Source of the DNA: Candidatus Uabimicrobium amorphum
GTDB lineage: Bacteria; Planctomycetota; Uabimicrobiia; Uabimicrobiales; Uabimicrobiaceae
Direction: 5' to 3'
Assembly: GCF_009002475.1 (NCBI RefSeq)
Contig: NZ_AP019860.1
Location: 1,612,001-1,676,000, forward strand
DNA: 64,000 nucleotides
Shown here piece by piece: positions 25,792-33,896 of the stretch. The position numbers and the translations under genes were made by a program. How positions within the stretch are numbered: the stretch's first letter is position 1; each line of letters begins with the position of its first letter. Below the pieces are notes generated by a model. It was not told the DNA's origin, made no database searches, and saw nothing but the letters and a program-made list of their open reading frames with translations.

Positions 25792-27025
25792 AAGCTTTTA
25801 CGAAGTAGTTGTCATCGGTGCTGGTCCTGCTGGTAGTTCTGCGGCCACTTTTTTAGCGCAACTAGGCCACGACGTTTTATTAGTAGAACGCGAAAAGTTC
25901 CCTCGCCATCACATCGGTGAATCACTCATGCCGAATGCGTACTGGCAACTCAAGCGCCTAAACGTAATAGATAAACTAAAAGAAATTGGATTTGTGCGCA
26001 AACACAGTGTGCAATTTGTCAACGATAAGGGCAAAGCATCAAAGCCATTTTATTTTAAAGAACGCAACTCACATGAAAGTTCCGTTACGTGGCAAGTAGA
26101 GCGTAGTGAATTTGATCAGATGATGCTGAATAACGCCGCGGAACACGGCGCACAAATTATGTCCAACACCAAAGTAATCGACATACTACAAGATAACGAC
26201 ACCATAAATGGCGTTGTGGTAAAGCAGGGAGAACACGAACACAAAATCAATGCCAAAGTTGTCGTTGATGCGAGTGGAACAAGTGCCTTCATCGCACGCA
26301 GACTGAAAATATACGAACCCGACCCGCATTTAAACAAGGGCGTTCTTTACACCTATTTTCGTGGAGCAATGCGTGAGTGTGGAGTTGATGAAGGAACCAC
26401 GATTATACTACATACAGAAAAGAAGGATGGTTGGTTCTGGTACATCCCACTAAAAGACAACGTTGTCAGTGTGGGAGTTGTCTCAGACATCGACAAATTA
26501 TTTCGCGATCGCACGCTCAGTAAATGCGGTATTTTTATGCGAGAAGTCAACAGATGTAAAGCTCTAAAAGAAAAGATACAATTTGCAACCCCGATTGCAA
26601 ACGTAAAAGTCTGCAAAGACTTTTCGTACAAGTCCAAACAGGTCGCGGGAAATGGCTATGTTCTCGTAGGGGATGCATTTAGTTTTATAGACCCTGTCTA
26701 TTCTTCAGGTGTATTTCTAGCGATGAAATCAGCAGAGTTTGCCGCAGATGCTATTCATAAAGCGCTCAAGGCAGATGATGTAAGTGCTGAACGTTTACGT
26801 AGTTTTGAGCCACAGCTACTCAGTGGTATGGAGTCTATTAAAAAGTTGGTTTACACTTTCTACGACAACGGTTTTAGCTTTGCTAAATTCTTAAAAGCAT
26901 ATCCACAGCACCAAGATATTCTAGTGGACATACTCATCGGTGACGTCTTTAAGGACGGAATTGATGAAATTTTCACTGCCATGGAGAATTTTCAATCACC
27001 ACAAATGGAATATGCACAAGCGTAG
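25778..27025 (+). CDS. FAD-dependent halogenase-like or oxidoreductase protein
   Basis: 415 residues. FAD-binding GAGPAG (14-19 region) is followed by HIGESLMPN, GFVRKHSVQF with Lys75 at the position of the halogenase catalytic lysine, TWQVERSEFD (105-113), and the flavin-halogenase signature WxWxIP as WFWYIP (219-224). GDAFSFIDPVYSSGV (298-311) is the second FAD motif. These fit phenol-type flavin halogenases such as Rdc2 or PltM. Related geranylgeranyl-reductase-like oxidoreductases share most of them. The role inferred is halogenation or oxidation of a hydroxyphenyl product of this operon, of which it is the last gene. Confidence 0.75.
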   Translation: MENLKSFYEVVVIGAGPAGSSAATFLAQLGHDVLLVEREKFPRHHIGESLMPNAYWQLKRLNVIDKLKEIGFVRKHSVQFVNDKGKASKPFYFKERNSHESSVTWQVERSEFDQMMLNNAAEHGAQIMSNTKVIDILQDNDTINGVVVKQGEHEHKINAKVVVDASGTSAFIARRLKIYEPDPHLNKGVLYTYFRGAMRECGVDEGTTIILHTEKKDGWFWYIPLKDNVVSVGVVSDIDKLFRDRTLSKCGIFMREVNRCKALKEKIQFATPIANVKVCKDFSYKSKQVAGNGYVLVGDAFSFIDPVYSSGVFLAMKSAEFAADAIHKALKADDVSAERLRSFEPQLLSGMESIKKLVYTFYDNGFSFAKFLKAYPQHQDILVDILIGDVFKDGIDEIFTAMENFQSPQMEYAQA

Positions 27026-27077
27026 TATAACGAACTAGGGCGTGCGATGACACGCCACACAACAAAAAAGGAAAAAC

Positions 27078-27290
27078 ATGAAAAAGAAAATTATTTGGGG
27101 AGCGGTCATCTTACTTGCCATTCTCCACAAAGATTTTTGGTGGTGGGATGATACAACCATCGTATTTGATTTTCTACCAATTGGATTAGCATATCATGCT
27201 GGAATTTCAATATGCGCTTCCATCCTGTGGGCGCTAGCCGTTGTATATGCCTGGCCTGATGATTTAGAAGCCGAAGCTGAGGGAGAATAA
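27078..27290 (+). CDS. DUF3311 small membrane protein
   Basis: 70 residues with two membrane helices separated by a FLPIGLAYHAGIS turn and an acidic tail (DDLEAEAEGE). This is the DUF3311 pattern, small proteins encoded just before SSS-family sodium symporters, probably as accessory subunits. The next gene starts 2 nt after its stop. An AAAGGAAAAAC site precedes the ATG. Confidence 0.85.
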   Translation: MKKKIIWGAVILLAILHKDFWWWDDTTIVFDFLPIGLAYHAGISICASILWALAVVYAWPDDLEAEAEGE

Positions 27291-27292
27291 AC

Positions 27293-28843
27293 GTGACTGT
27301 ACTTATCGTAATTGCATGTTATTTATTATTGCTATTGTCCTTAGGGGTACTTAGCGCGCGTTTTGCAAAACAGACAACAAGTGACTTTTTTCTCGCAGGT
27401 CGCAGCATTGGCCCTTTTTTGTTGTTTATGTCGCTCTTTGGAACGACAATGACCGCTTTTGCACTTGTGGGTAGTAGTGGCGAAGCTTACGAACGCGGAA
27501 TCGGCGTTTATGGACTTATGGCTTCTGCTTCGGGAATTATTCACTCTGCGGTTTTCTTTCTCGTTGGTATGAAGCTATGGGTATTTGGAAAAAAATACGG
27601 TTATACCACGCAAATTCAATATTTTCGCGATCGTTTTGAGAGCGACAGCATAGGACTCGTACTATTTCCCGTGTTAGTACTTCTCGTTCTTCCGTACTTG
27701 CTCATTGGTCTTTTGGCAAGTGGAGCGAGTATCTTCGCTCTAACAAAAGGCGCATTACCTGGTGTTTTTGCCGCTGGAGCTGTTCCGCCGTGGCTTGGAA
27801 CACTTGTTATTTGTTGTGTTGTCGTCACCTACATTTTTTACGGTGGAATTCGCGGTGCCGCATGGGCCAACGCGTTTCAAACATGCGTATTTATCATTCT
27901 CGGAATCGTAGCCTTTTATATGATTTCTGACGCGTTAGGAGGTGCGGCAAAAGCCACACAAATGGTACTCGCGCACAAACCAGACCTTCTGGCAAGAAGC
28001 GCACATATATCAAAATTTGAATTTGCGACATACATGTTAATCCCACTATCCGTGGGGATGTTTCCACACTTATTTCAACATTGGTTAACAGCTAAATCAG
28101 CAAAATCATTTCGCCTTTCCATAATAGCTCACCCAGTTTTTATTATGCTGGTGTGGGTTCCGTGTGTTTTAATCGGAGTTTGGGCTTCATCGGCGATGAT
28201 CGACGGTACTCTCGTCGTTCCCGACCACAGTCGTGCCAATCAGGTTCTCACCATATTAATCCGCAAGCTACTCGATAGCCCTGTTCTAACTGGTTTACTG
28301 GGCGCAGGTATTTTAGCCGCCATTATGTCCTCTCTCGATTCACAGTTTTTGTGTCTAGGTACAATATTTACCAATGACATTGTGTTACATTATGCGGACG
28401 AAAGCAAAATATCCAACGTTCAAAAAGTATGGATTGCACGTGGATTTATTATCGCAATAGTTGCGGTTACCTATGTTATATCACTCTTTAAACCGGTACG
28501 TGTTTTTCCCCTCGCTGTATGGTGCTTTACCGGATTCTCCAGCTTATTTCCGCTGGTTTTTGCCTCTATTTATTGGAAAAGAACTACGAAAGTGGGGGCC
28601 ATTGCCTCCGTCGTTACCGCCATTGGTATGTGGCTATTCTTTCTAAGTAAAGCAAATTGGGGAGCGAAAAGTAGTTTTCTTTTACCGGAAATACTACCTT
28701 TTATCAGCGCATCATCGGAATCGATGAATATAACTATTATGCCTGTATTACCAATTATTATTTGTTCCACTCTGGCACTTATTATAGGTTCACTGATGTC
28801 AAGTCCACCTTCCGAAAAAACGGTGGCAAAGTTCTTTAAGTAA
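27293..28843 (+). CDS. Sodium:solute symporter (SSS family)
   Basis: 516 residues with about 13 membrane helices. Family features include the SDFFLAGRSIGPF segment near 30-43, the G-rich GILAAIMSSLDSQFLCLGTI (sodium site helix) near 340, and a C-terminal SALIIG-type helix. SSS proteins use the sodium gradient to import solutes such as pantothenate, proline or organic acids; the substrate cannot be read from sequence. The start is GTG at 27293, coupled to the DUF3311 gene. A hairpin follows. Confidence 0.9.
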   Translation: MTVLIVIACYLLLLLSLGVLSARFAKQTTSDFFLAGRSIGPFLLFMSLFGTTMTAFALVGSSGEAYERGIGVYGLMASASGIIHSAVFFLVGMKLWVFGKKYGYTTQIQYFRDRFESDSIGLVLFPVLVLLVLPYLLIGLLASGASIFALTKGALPGVFAAGAVPPWLGTLVICCVVVTYIFYGGIRGAAWANAFQTCVFIILGIVAFYMISDALGGAAKATQMVLAHKPDLLARSAHISKFEFATYMLIPLSVGMFPHLFQHWLTAKSAKSFRLSIIAHPVFIMLVWVPCVLIGVWASSAMIDGTLVVPDHSRANQVLTILIRKLLDSPVLTGLLGAGILAAIMSSLDSQFLCLGTIFTNDIVLHYADESKISNVQKVWIARGFIIAIVAVTYVISLFKPVRVFPLAVWCFTGFSSLFPLVFASIYWKRTTKVGAIASVVTAIGMWLFFLSKANWGAKSSFLLPEILPFISASSESMNITIMPVLPIIICSTLALIIGSLMSSPPSEKTVAKFFK

Positions 28844-28851
28844 AGACGTAA

Positions 28852-28886
28852 CTGGTTGTAGCGAAGTAAAATTGCGTTACAACCAG
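28852..28886 (+). terminator. Hairpin after the symporter
   Basis: CTGGTTGTA (28852-28860) pairs exactly with TACAACCAG (28878-28886) around a 17-nt loop. It lies 9 nt after the symporter stop and before ctaB. No T-run follows, so termination would be weak. Confidence 0.4.
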
Positions 28887-28904
28887 ATGTAGAACACTCA
28901 ATTC

Positions 28905-29810
28905 ATGAAAGTAAAAATGTTGAAAGCAAATACAATACAAACGAATTTTCTTATGCAATTACCAATTTCAACTTACATCCAATTGACAAAACCACGAATA
29001 CTCATGATGGTGTTGATTACCGCTACGATGGGATATTTTTTGGCGAACAATAATGAAACGCCAGTTGTCACATTGGTATATACTTTGTGCGGTATGGCGT
29101 TAGCTGTCGGTGGTTCCGGAGCACTTAATCACTATATCGAACGTGAGACAGACAAAAAAATGCGCCGCACAGCCAATAGGCCTCTTCCTCAAGGAGTTAT
29201 TTCGCCAGGCCAGGCCTTATTTTTTGGAACCACACTCATTATAGCGGGAACACTTGTATTATTCTTTCTCGTAAATATTATGACAACCTCCTTGGTGCTG
29301 TTGGCCGCACTCTCGTACGTTCTGGTATATACTCCACTCAAAAAAATAACGTGGTGGAATACATTTATAGGTGCGATTCCAGGAGCAATTCCTCCAGTTG
29401 CCGGTTGGTCAGCGACGGGTGCTATTACCATCGAAGCTTGGTTGTTATTTGCCATACTTTTTGCCTGGCAACATCCACATTTTTACGCCATCGCTTGGAT
29501 GTATAGAGAAGACTATGCACGCGGTGGTTTCAAAATGCTTCCCGTGGTAGAACCCGATGGCAAGAGAACATTTCGCCAAGTCATTTTTTATACTTTGGCT
29601 ATGATAGCTGTCTCGGTATGGCTATTTATTGAAGGACAAATGGGATACGTATACCTGGGTGGAGCAATACTATTAGGAGCTTTTTTTCTACACAAAGCCG
29701 TGGTATTTTGCCTTGGTAAACAAAATTCACAAGCCAAAGAATTGTTAAAGGCGTCAATCATATATTTACCAATACTTCTCGTTCTTATTTGTATGGATAA
29801 ACTACTCTAA
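28905..29810 (+). CDS. ctaB: Protoheme IX farnesyltransferase (heme O synthase)
   Basis: 301 residues of the UbiA superfamily with about nine membrane helices. The prenyl-diphosphate site N-H-Y-I-E-R-E-T-D-K-K-M (about 78-90) is followed by RTANRPLPQG, and FAWQHPHFYAIAWMYREDYARGGFKMLP is the conserved family block. It makes heme O for terminal oxidases. No oxidase subunits are in the window. The stop overlaps the next start by 1 nt. The start is uncertain among the ATGs at 28905, 28917 and 28953, none with a strong ribosome site. Confidence 0.93.
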   Translation: MKVKMLKANTIQTNFLMQLPISTYIQLTKPRILMMVLITATMGYFLANNNETPVVTLVYTLCGMALAVGGSGALNHYIERETDKKMRRTANRPLPQGVISPGQALFFGTTLIIAGTLVLFFLVNIMTTSLVLLAALSYVLVYTPLKKITWWNTFIGAIPGAIPPVAGWSATGAITIEAWLLFAILFAWQHPHFYAIAWMYREDYARGGFKMLPVVEPDGKRTFRQVIFYTLAMIAVSVWLFIEGQMGYVYLGGAILLGAFFLHKAVVFCLGKQNSQAKELLKASIIYLPILLVLICMDKLL

Positions 29811-30226
29811 TGACTATTCAAGATTTACCTACACTAAACGTCGGGTTAAATGCGCTGGCCTCTGTTTTTTTACTAAGTGGGTGGTGGGCGATTAAAACAA
29901 AAAAGCCGAACTTGCACAAAAAACTCATGTTGATGGCCTTTACAACTTCCGCGTGTTTTTTAGCAAGTTACTTGTACTATCATTTCAACGTGAAATTGAT
30001 CACAAAATATGAAAAAGAAGGCTTTATCAGATATGTGTATTTCGCCGTTCTCTTCACACACATACCTGCGGCAACGTTTTCCGTACCACCTATTTTTATG
30101 GCACTCTACCACGCGTTTAAAGGAAATTTCGAAAAACACATGCGTATTACCCGTTGGTTACTGCCATTGTGGTTATACGTTTCGATTACTGGTATTATCG
30201 TATATTTTATGTTGTATGTCTTTTAG
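29810..30226 (+). CDS. DUF420 membrane protein (CtaM-like)
   Basis: 138 residues with four or five helices and the DUF420 landmarks PNLHKKLMLMAF, ASYLYYHF, YFAVLFTHIPAA and HMRITRWLLPLWLYVSITGIIVY. DUF420 proteins accompany heme-copper oxidase assembly genes; CtaM in Gram-positives helps mature the oxidase. Its 1-nt overlap with ctaB supports the same role. Conserved histidines sit in the helices. Confidence 0.88.
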   Translation: MTIQDLPTLNVGLNALASVFLLSGWWAIKTKKPNLHKKLMLMAFTTSACFLASYLYYHFNVKLITKYEKEGFIRYVYFAVLFTHIPAATFSVPPIFMALYHAFKGNFEKHMRITRWLLPLWLYVSITGIIVYFMLYVF

Positions 30227-30235
30227 GAAAATCTA

Positions 30236-31285
30236 ATGGGAAAAACTCAATCTCTCCTCGGAGAAAAAAGCGATTACTTATTGTCACACACTTGCCAAGG
30301 GATTAGCAAAGATCAACTCCATCTTCCTAGTGGCGACTTTGTGGATAGAATATTTGGTCCGAGTAACCGCTCTGTACCTGTTCTACGCAACCTGCAATCG
30401 TTATTCTCGGCCGGTCGTTTGGCAGATACAGGATACCTATCTATTTTGCCTGTTGATCAAGGTATAGAACACTCTGCTGGAGCATCTTTTGCCCCCAATC
30501 CTATGTATTTCGACCCCGAAAATATTGTGAAGTTAGCAATAGAAGGTGGATGTAATGGTGTCGCTTCAACCCTGGGGGTTCTTGCGTCCGTTTCACGCAA
30601 ATACGCACACAAAATCCCTTTTATTCTCAAAATAAATCACAATGAGCTCATCAGTTACCCAAATACCCATGATCAAATTATGTTTGCAAGTATTGATCAG
30701 GCTTACGATATGGGCGCTGTGGGAATTGGCGCGACAATTTATTTTGGTGCACCTGAGTCTTCACGACAAATTCAAGAAGTATCGAAGGCGTTTGCTTACG
30801 CTCACCAAAGAGGATTACTCACTATCTTATGGTGTTATACACGTAACTCTGCCTTCAAGAAAGATGGTGTAGATTATCACGTTTCTGCGGACCTCACCGG
30901 TCAGGCGAACCATCTAGGTGTTACGATCGAAGCGGACATCATCAAACAGAAACTTCCTGTAAATAACGGTGGATACACCGCACTGAATTTTGGGAAAACT
31001 CACAAGAACGTTTATGAAAAACTTTGCAGCGACCACCCTATCGATTTAACACGTTACCAAGTAGCAAACTGTTATATGGGAAGAGCAGGGTTAATTAACT
31101 CTGGTGGTGCTTCAGGAGAGAACGATCTTGTGCAAGCAGTGGAAACAGCTGTGATCAACAAAAGAGCTGGAGGGATGGGTCTTATTTGTGGACGTAAAGC
31201 ATTCCAAAGGCCAATGACAGAAGGTGTCGAAATTTTGAACGCAATTCAGGATGTTTATCTTGATGATTCTGTAACGATTGCGTAG
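30236..31285 (+). CDS. fbaB: Class I fructose-bisphosphate aldolase (FbaB/DhnA type)
   Basis: 349 residues of the archaeal-type class I aldolase family. Recognisable blocks are [10 protein letters not shown] (the early active-site Asp), [34 protein letters not shown] and [12 protein letters not shown] with the Schiff-base lysine region, ending [12 protein letters not shown]. It splits fructose 1,6-bisphosphate in glycolysis or gluconeogenesis in the cytoplasm. It begins 9 nt after the DUF420 gene, so it may be read through from ctaB. A strong hairpin follows. Confidence 0.92.
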   Translation: MGKTQSLLGEKSDYLLSHTCQGISKDQLHLPSGDFVDRIFGPSNRSVPVLRNLQSLFSAGRLADTGYLSILPVDQGIEHSAGASFAPNPMYFDPENIVKLAIEGGCNGVASTLGVLASVSRKYAHKIPFILKINHNELISYPNTHDQIMFASIDQAYDMGAVGIGATIYFGAPESSRQIQEVSKAFAYAHQRGLLTILWCYTRNSAFKKDGVDYHVSADLTGQANHLGVTIEADIIKQKLPVNNGGYTALNFGKTHKNVYEKLCSDHPIDLTRYQVANCYMGRAGLINSGGASGENDLVQAVETAVINKRAGGMGLICGRKAFQRPMTEGVEILNAIQDVYLDDSVTIA

Positions 31286-31293
31286 ATCTTATT

Positions 31294-31329
31294 TATATTT
31301 AGGCTGTATAAATATACAGCCTAAATATA
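31294..31329. terminator. Long perfect hairpin between convergent genes
   Basis: The segment 31294-31308 is the exact reverse complement of 31315-31329, apart from an AT-rich 6-nt loop that can add two more pairs. AGGCTG/CAGCCT is in the stem centre. It sits between the aldolase stop (31285, plus) and the ferredoxin stop (31330, minus), and A/T-rich flanks suit termination from both sides. Confidence 0.75.
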
Positions 31330-31617
31330 TTACAAGCCGAAACGATCTTTATTTTTTTGTATAAAAGATTCTTGACCTTCGGGAATTTCATCTTCATGGT
31401 AGATTGCGTTCACAGGACACTCTGGTTCACATGCTCCACAGTCGATACATTCATCAGGATTTATATACAACATATCATTCGCTTCACGCATCTTCTCTTT
31501 ATCTTCTTCGCTCTCAATATCATACTCTTCTGCTGTATAAATGCAATCAACTGGGCAAACAGCGACGCAAGCTGTGTCACATACGCCCACACATGGCTCT
31601 GTTATATAATATGACAT
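31330..31617 (-). CDS. Seven-iron type ferredoxin
   Basis: 95 residues. Cys9, Cys17, Cys21 and Cys25 (EPCVGVCDTACVAVCP) and Cys57, Cys60, Cys63 and Cys67 (CIDCGACEPECP) match the two-cluster layout of Azotobacter FdI-type ferredoxins ([3Fe-4S] and [4Fe-4S]); Cys13 is extra. A 20-residue acidic insert separates the two motifs. It carries electrons at low potential; its partner is unknown. The open frame goes to 31662, but the ATG at 31617 begins the conserved SYYITEPC and was chosen. Confidence 0.92.
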   Translation of the reverse strand: MSYYITEPCVGVCDTACVAVCPVDCIYTAEEYDIESEEDKEKMREANDMLYINPDECIDCGACEPECPVNAIYHEDEIPEGQESFIQKNKDRFGL

Positions 31618-31802
31618 ATCTATTTTCTTTTGGAATATCCAAGGCTGCCTTCCTTCAGCCAAAGAAAGTGACCTTATTCTGCTTTGATGTGTGTAATTGT
31701 ATTATTGGTACTGAGGAGGTCTTGCGATATATACAGAAGACTATTCCCCTGTGTACCAATAAAAATGAAATCCACGCGAATGTCAACTATTATCTAAAGT
31801 TT

Positions 31803-33755
31803 TTATCGTAATTTTATAATAGGACGCTTTGCGGCTTTTATCACATCTTTTTGGATTTGCAGTAAATTTCCCAAATGTCCTCCTCGAGGGGATAGCATTA
31901 GGCGATTTTCTGGTACCAAATGTTTTAGCAAACGCAAAGATTGTTTATCAACAAGTGGGTCATTGGCATTTACAAAGAATTTTAGTTTATAATTATCGCG
32001 TAAAGTATTTTTAATTTTCCAATAACTGTTGTTGTATCCGAACTCTTCGTTGATATTGCCATCATCTATTCCCAGTTTTTTCTGATACGTCGGAATAATA
32101 ATATTACGGCAATATGTAGAGAAACTAGCGACGGGAAGTCCTTCTGTCCATACGAGTAAACTACGAATATAGCTAAATCCTACCAAAAATCGTGCGTCTT
32201 CTCCGGTGAGTTGGTATGGTGTATTCCATGGATTTGGTCCACCACTAGTGATCAACTCAAAAATAGTCCCAATACTTTTCAGCTGTCGCGAGGCGCGCTC
32301 TTCGTTGTTAAGGTTTTTATAACTATCATAGGTAAAGCGGTCAATTAAACTCATCGCGTAGGTTAAGTTACCAGGGCTATGAACACTGATATAGTTATCG
32401 AAGATAGGATTGCGTAGTTTTTCTTCCTTCGCCGCAATAAAAGCGGTATAAAATCCCCCCATTGAGTAACCAACGAGAGTCACTTGGGTAATCTTTTGCG
32501 GATACTTGTTACGTATCTCTCCGAGGATCGCTTCAATCATGGTGTATATATGCTCTGTGTCACGAGCGATAATGCCCGGCTTATCGTTGCCTTTGAAACC
32601 TTGGGCGAAATTCACACTAAAAATACTACTCATGGTAACAACAGAAAAACCTTCGTTGTAGAAATCTTCCGCAGTTTTATTGCACAATCCCGAGTTGTAG
32701 TCTCCCCCAAAACCAGGAATAACAAAAGCCAAAGGCGCTTCTTTTTCTTGCATCCACACGTTATAGTTGATCGCTTTCTCTTGGCCTTTAAACTTGATAT
32801 CTCCCGTGATCGCTTGGTTGGCAAAACGAGGATTTCTTCCTGTGTACTGCAAGTAACCCAGCGTTTCCAATATTCCCGCATCTTGTGGACGTATTACTTT
32901 CTTCGCCTCCTGCTGTGGCGTATGCTCCTCCAACTCCACTGAACCAACCACTCGTAGACGCGACAAATCGCGAATGTTGGCATACGGGTCCGCAACACCT
33001 TTGGTGTTTGTATTCCATATGGGTACGATTACATAAAGTATATTGTTAATATTCAAAACCGTACCGACTTCTTGCAGGTAATAGGTAAATACGCTGGTGG
33101 CGTTATCACCAGCCAATCCTCCAATGCCGCGAATATCAGATGGGCCAAGAAATGGTATCATGATAAACGGTCCTGGGGGTAGCCCCCAGTGTGCTAGTGT
33201 CTTTTCAAAGCCCTGTACAGGTGGCTTTTTTAGAAAACCAACTCCTGTATAATCAGCAAAGTCAAAAATTCCGGCGATTCCAATGGTTGAATTCAACAAG
33301 AAACGACTTACCACAGAAGAGGCATGCACAAACTTAAACTGTAATAAATTGTTCACGAACTTTGTAGGCATGTTGATGTTGTCCGCGACATTCTGAATGC
33401 GCTTTTGGGCTTCGCGCGGTACGACATAACCATAGACGTCTCCCACAGGGGTGAGTACCCAACGGATGACAAAGTCGTTAAAGTGGTATATAGGGCGGTT
33501 GACAGACTCAATGGGGTCCCAAATTGTAACCCCTTCGGTGGGATCATTTTTTTGCATCTGTACTTCATAAACGGGCATATCGCTTAAAAAATCTTCGTAG
33601 GCAACATCTCCCTCAACAACATAGTCAAGGTCTTTTTCGCTTTCAAATATTGGTTGACTTTCAACCACTTGTGTCTCAAAAACCTTTACGGGAGCAGAGC
33701 ATGAGCAAACGAATATGCACAGCACTATGCCCCATGTGAATTTTTGTGAAATCAT
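31803..33755 (-). CDS. MlaA/VacJ-like lipoprotein fused to an alpha/beta hydrolase
   Basis: 650 residues. A signal with lipobox VCSC (Cys19) is followed by an MlaA domain (about 75-275): DPIESVNRPIYHFNDF, LTPV, FVNNLLQFKF, RFLLNSTIGIAGIFDFA and WGLPPGPFIMIPFLGPSD. From about 300 to the end is an alpha/beta hydrolase with VIPGFGGDY (oxyanion side), nucleophile Ser431 in GYSMGG, an Asp in NANDPLVD and a His in GGHLG. MlaA removes phospholipids from the outer leaflet of the outer membrane. Joining it to a lipase-like domain suggests processing of the extracted lipids, which is inference. It is a single gene on the minus strand. Confidence 0.85.
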   Translation of the reverse strand: MISQKFTWGIVLCIFVCSCSAPVKVFETQVVESQPIFESEKDLDYVVEGDVAYEDFLSDMPVYEVQMQKNDPTEGVTIWDPIESVNRPIYHFNDFVIRWVLTPVGDVYGYVVPREAQKRIQNVADNINMPTKFVNNLLQFKFVHASSVVSRFLLNSTIGIAGIFDFADYTGVGFLKKPPVQGFEKTLAHWGLPPGPFIMIPFLGPSDIRGIGGLAGDNATSVFTYYLQEVGTVLNINNILYVIVPIWNTNTKGVADPYANIRDLSRLRVVGSVELEEHTPQQEAKKVIRPQDAGILETLGYLQYTGRNPRFANQAITGDIKFKGQEKAINYNVWMQEKEAPLAFVIPGFGGDYNSGLCNKTAEDFYNEGFSVVTMSSIFSVNFAQGFKGNDKPGIIARDTEHIYTMIEAILGEIRNKYPQKITQVTLVGYSMGGFYTAFIAAKEEKLRNPIFDNYISVHSPGNLTYAMSLIDRFTYDSYKNLNNEERASRQLKSIGTIFELITSGGPNPWNTPYQLTGEDARFLVGFSYIRSLLVWTEGLPVASFSTYCRNIIIPTYQKKLGIDDGNINEEFGYNNSYWKIKNTLRDNYKLKFFVNANDPLVDKQSLRLLKHLVPENRLMLSPRGGHLGNLLQIQKDVIKAAKRPIIKLR

Positions 33756-33896
33756 ATTGGATTCCTATTGTATGTAACTGAATGTAAAATTTCCAAACGA
33801 TCCCAAACCCAACAACTAAAGTATTCAAACATCACGAATAGATTTGCGAGCAGGAGCGAAATCGTAGAACACATTGTACACATATCAAAATGTAGA

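Noticed and set aside
31404..31811. Plus-strand 135-residue frame
   Set aside because: Mostly antisense to ferredoxin; no ribosome site or conserved motif.
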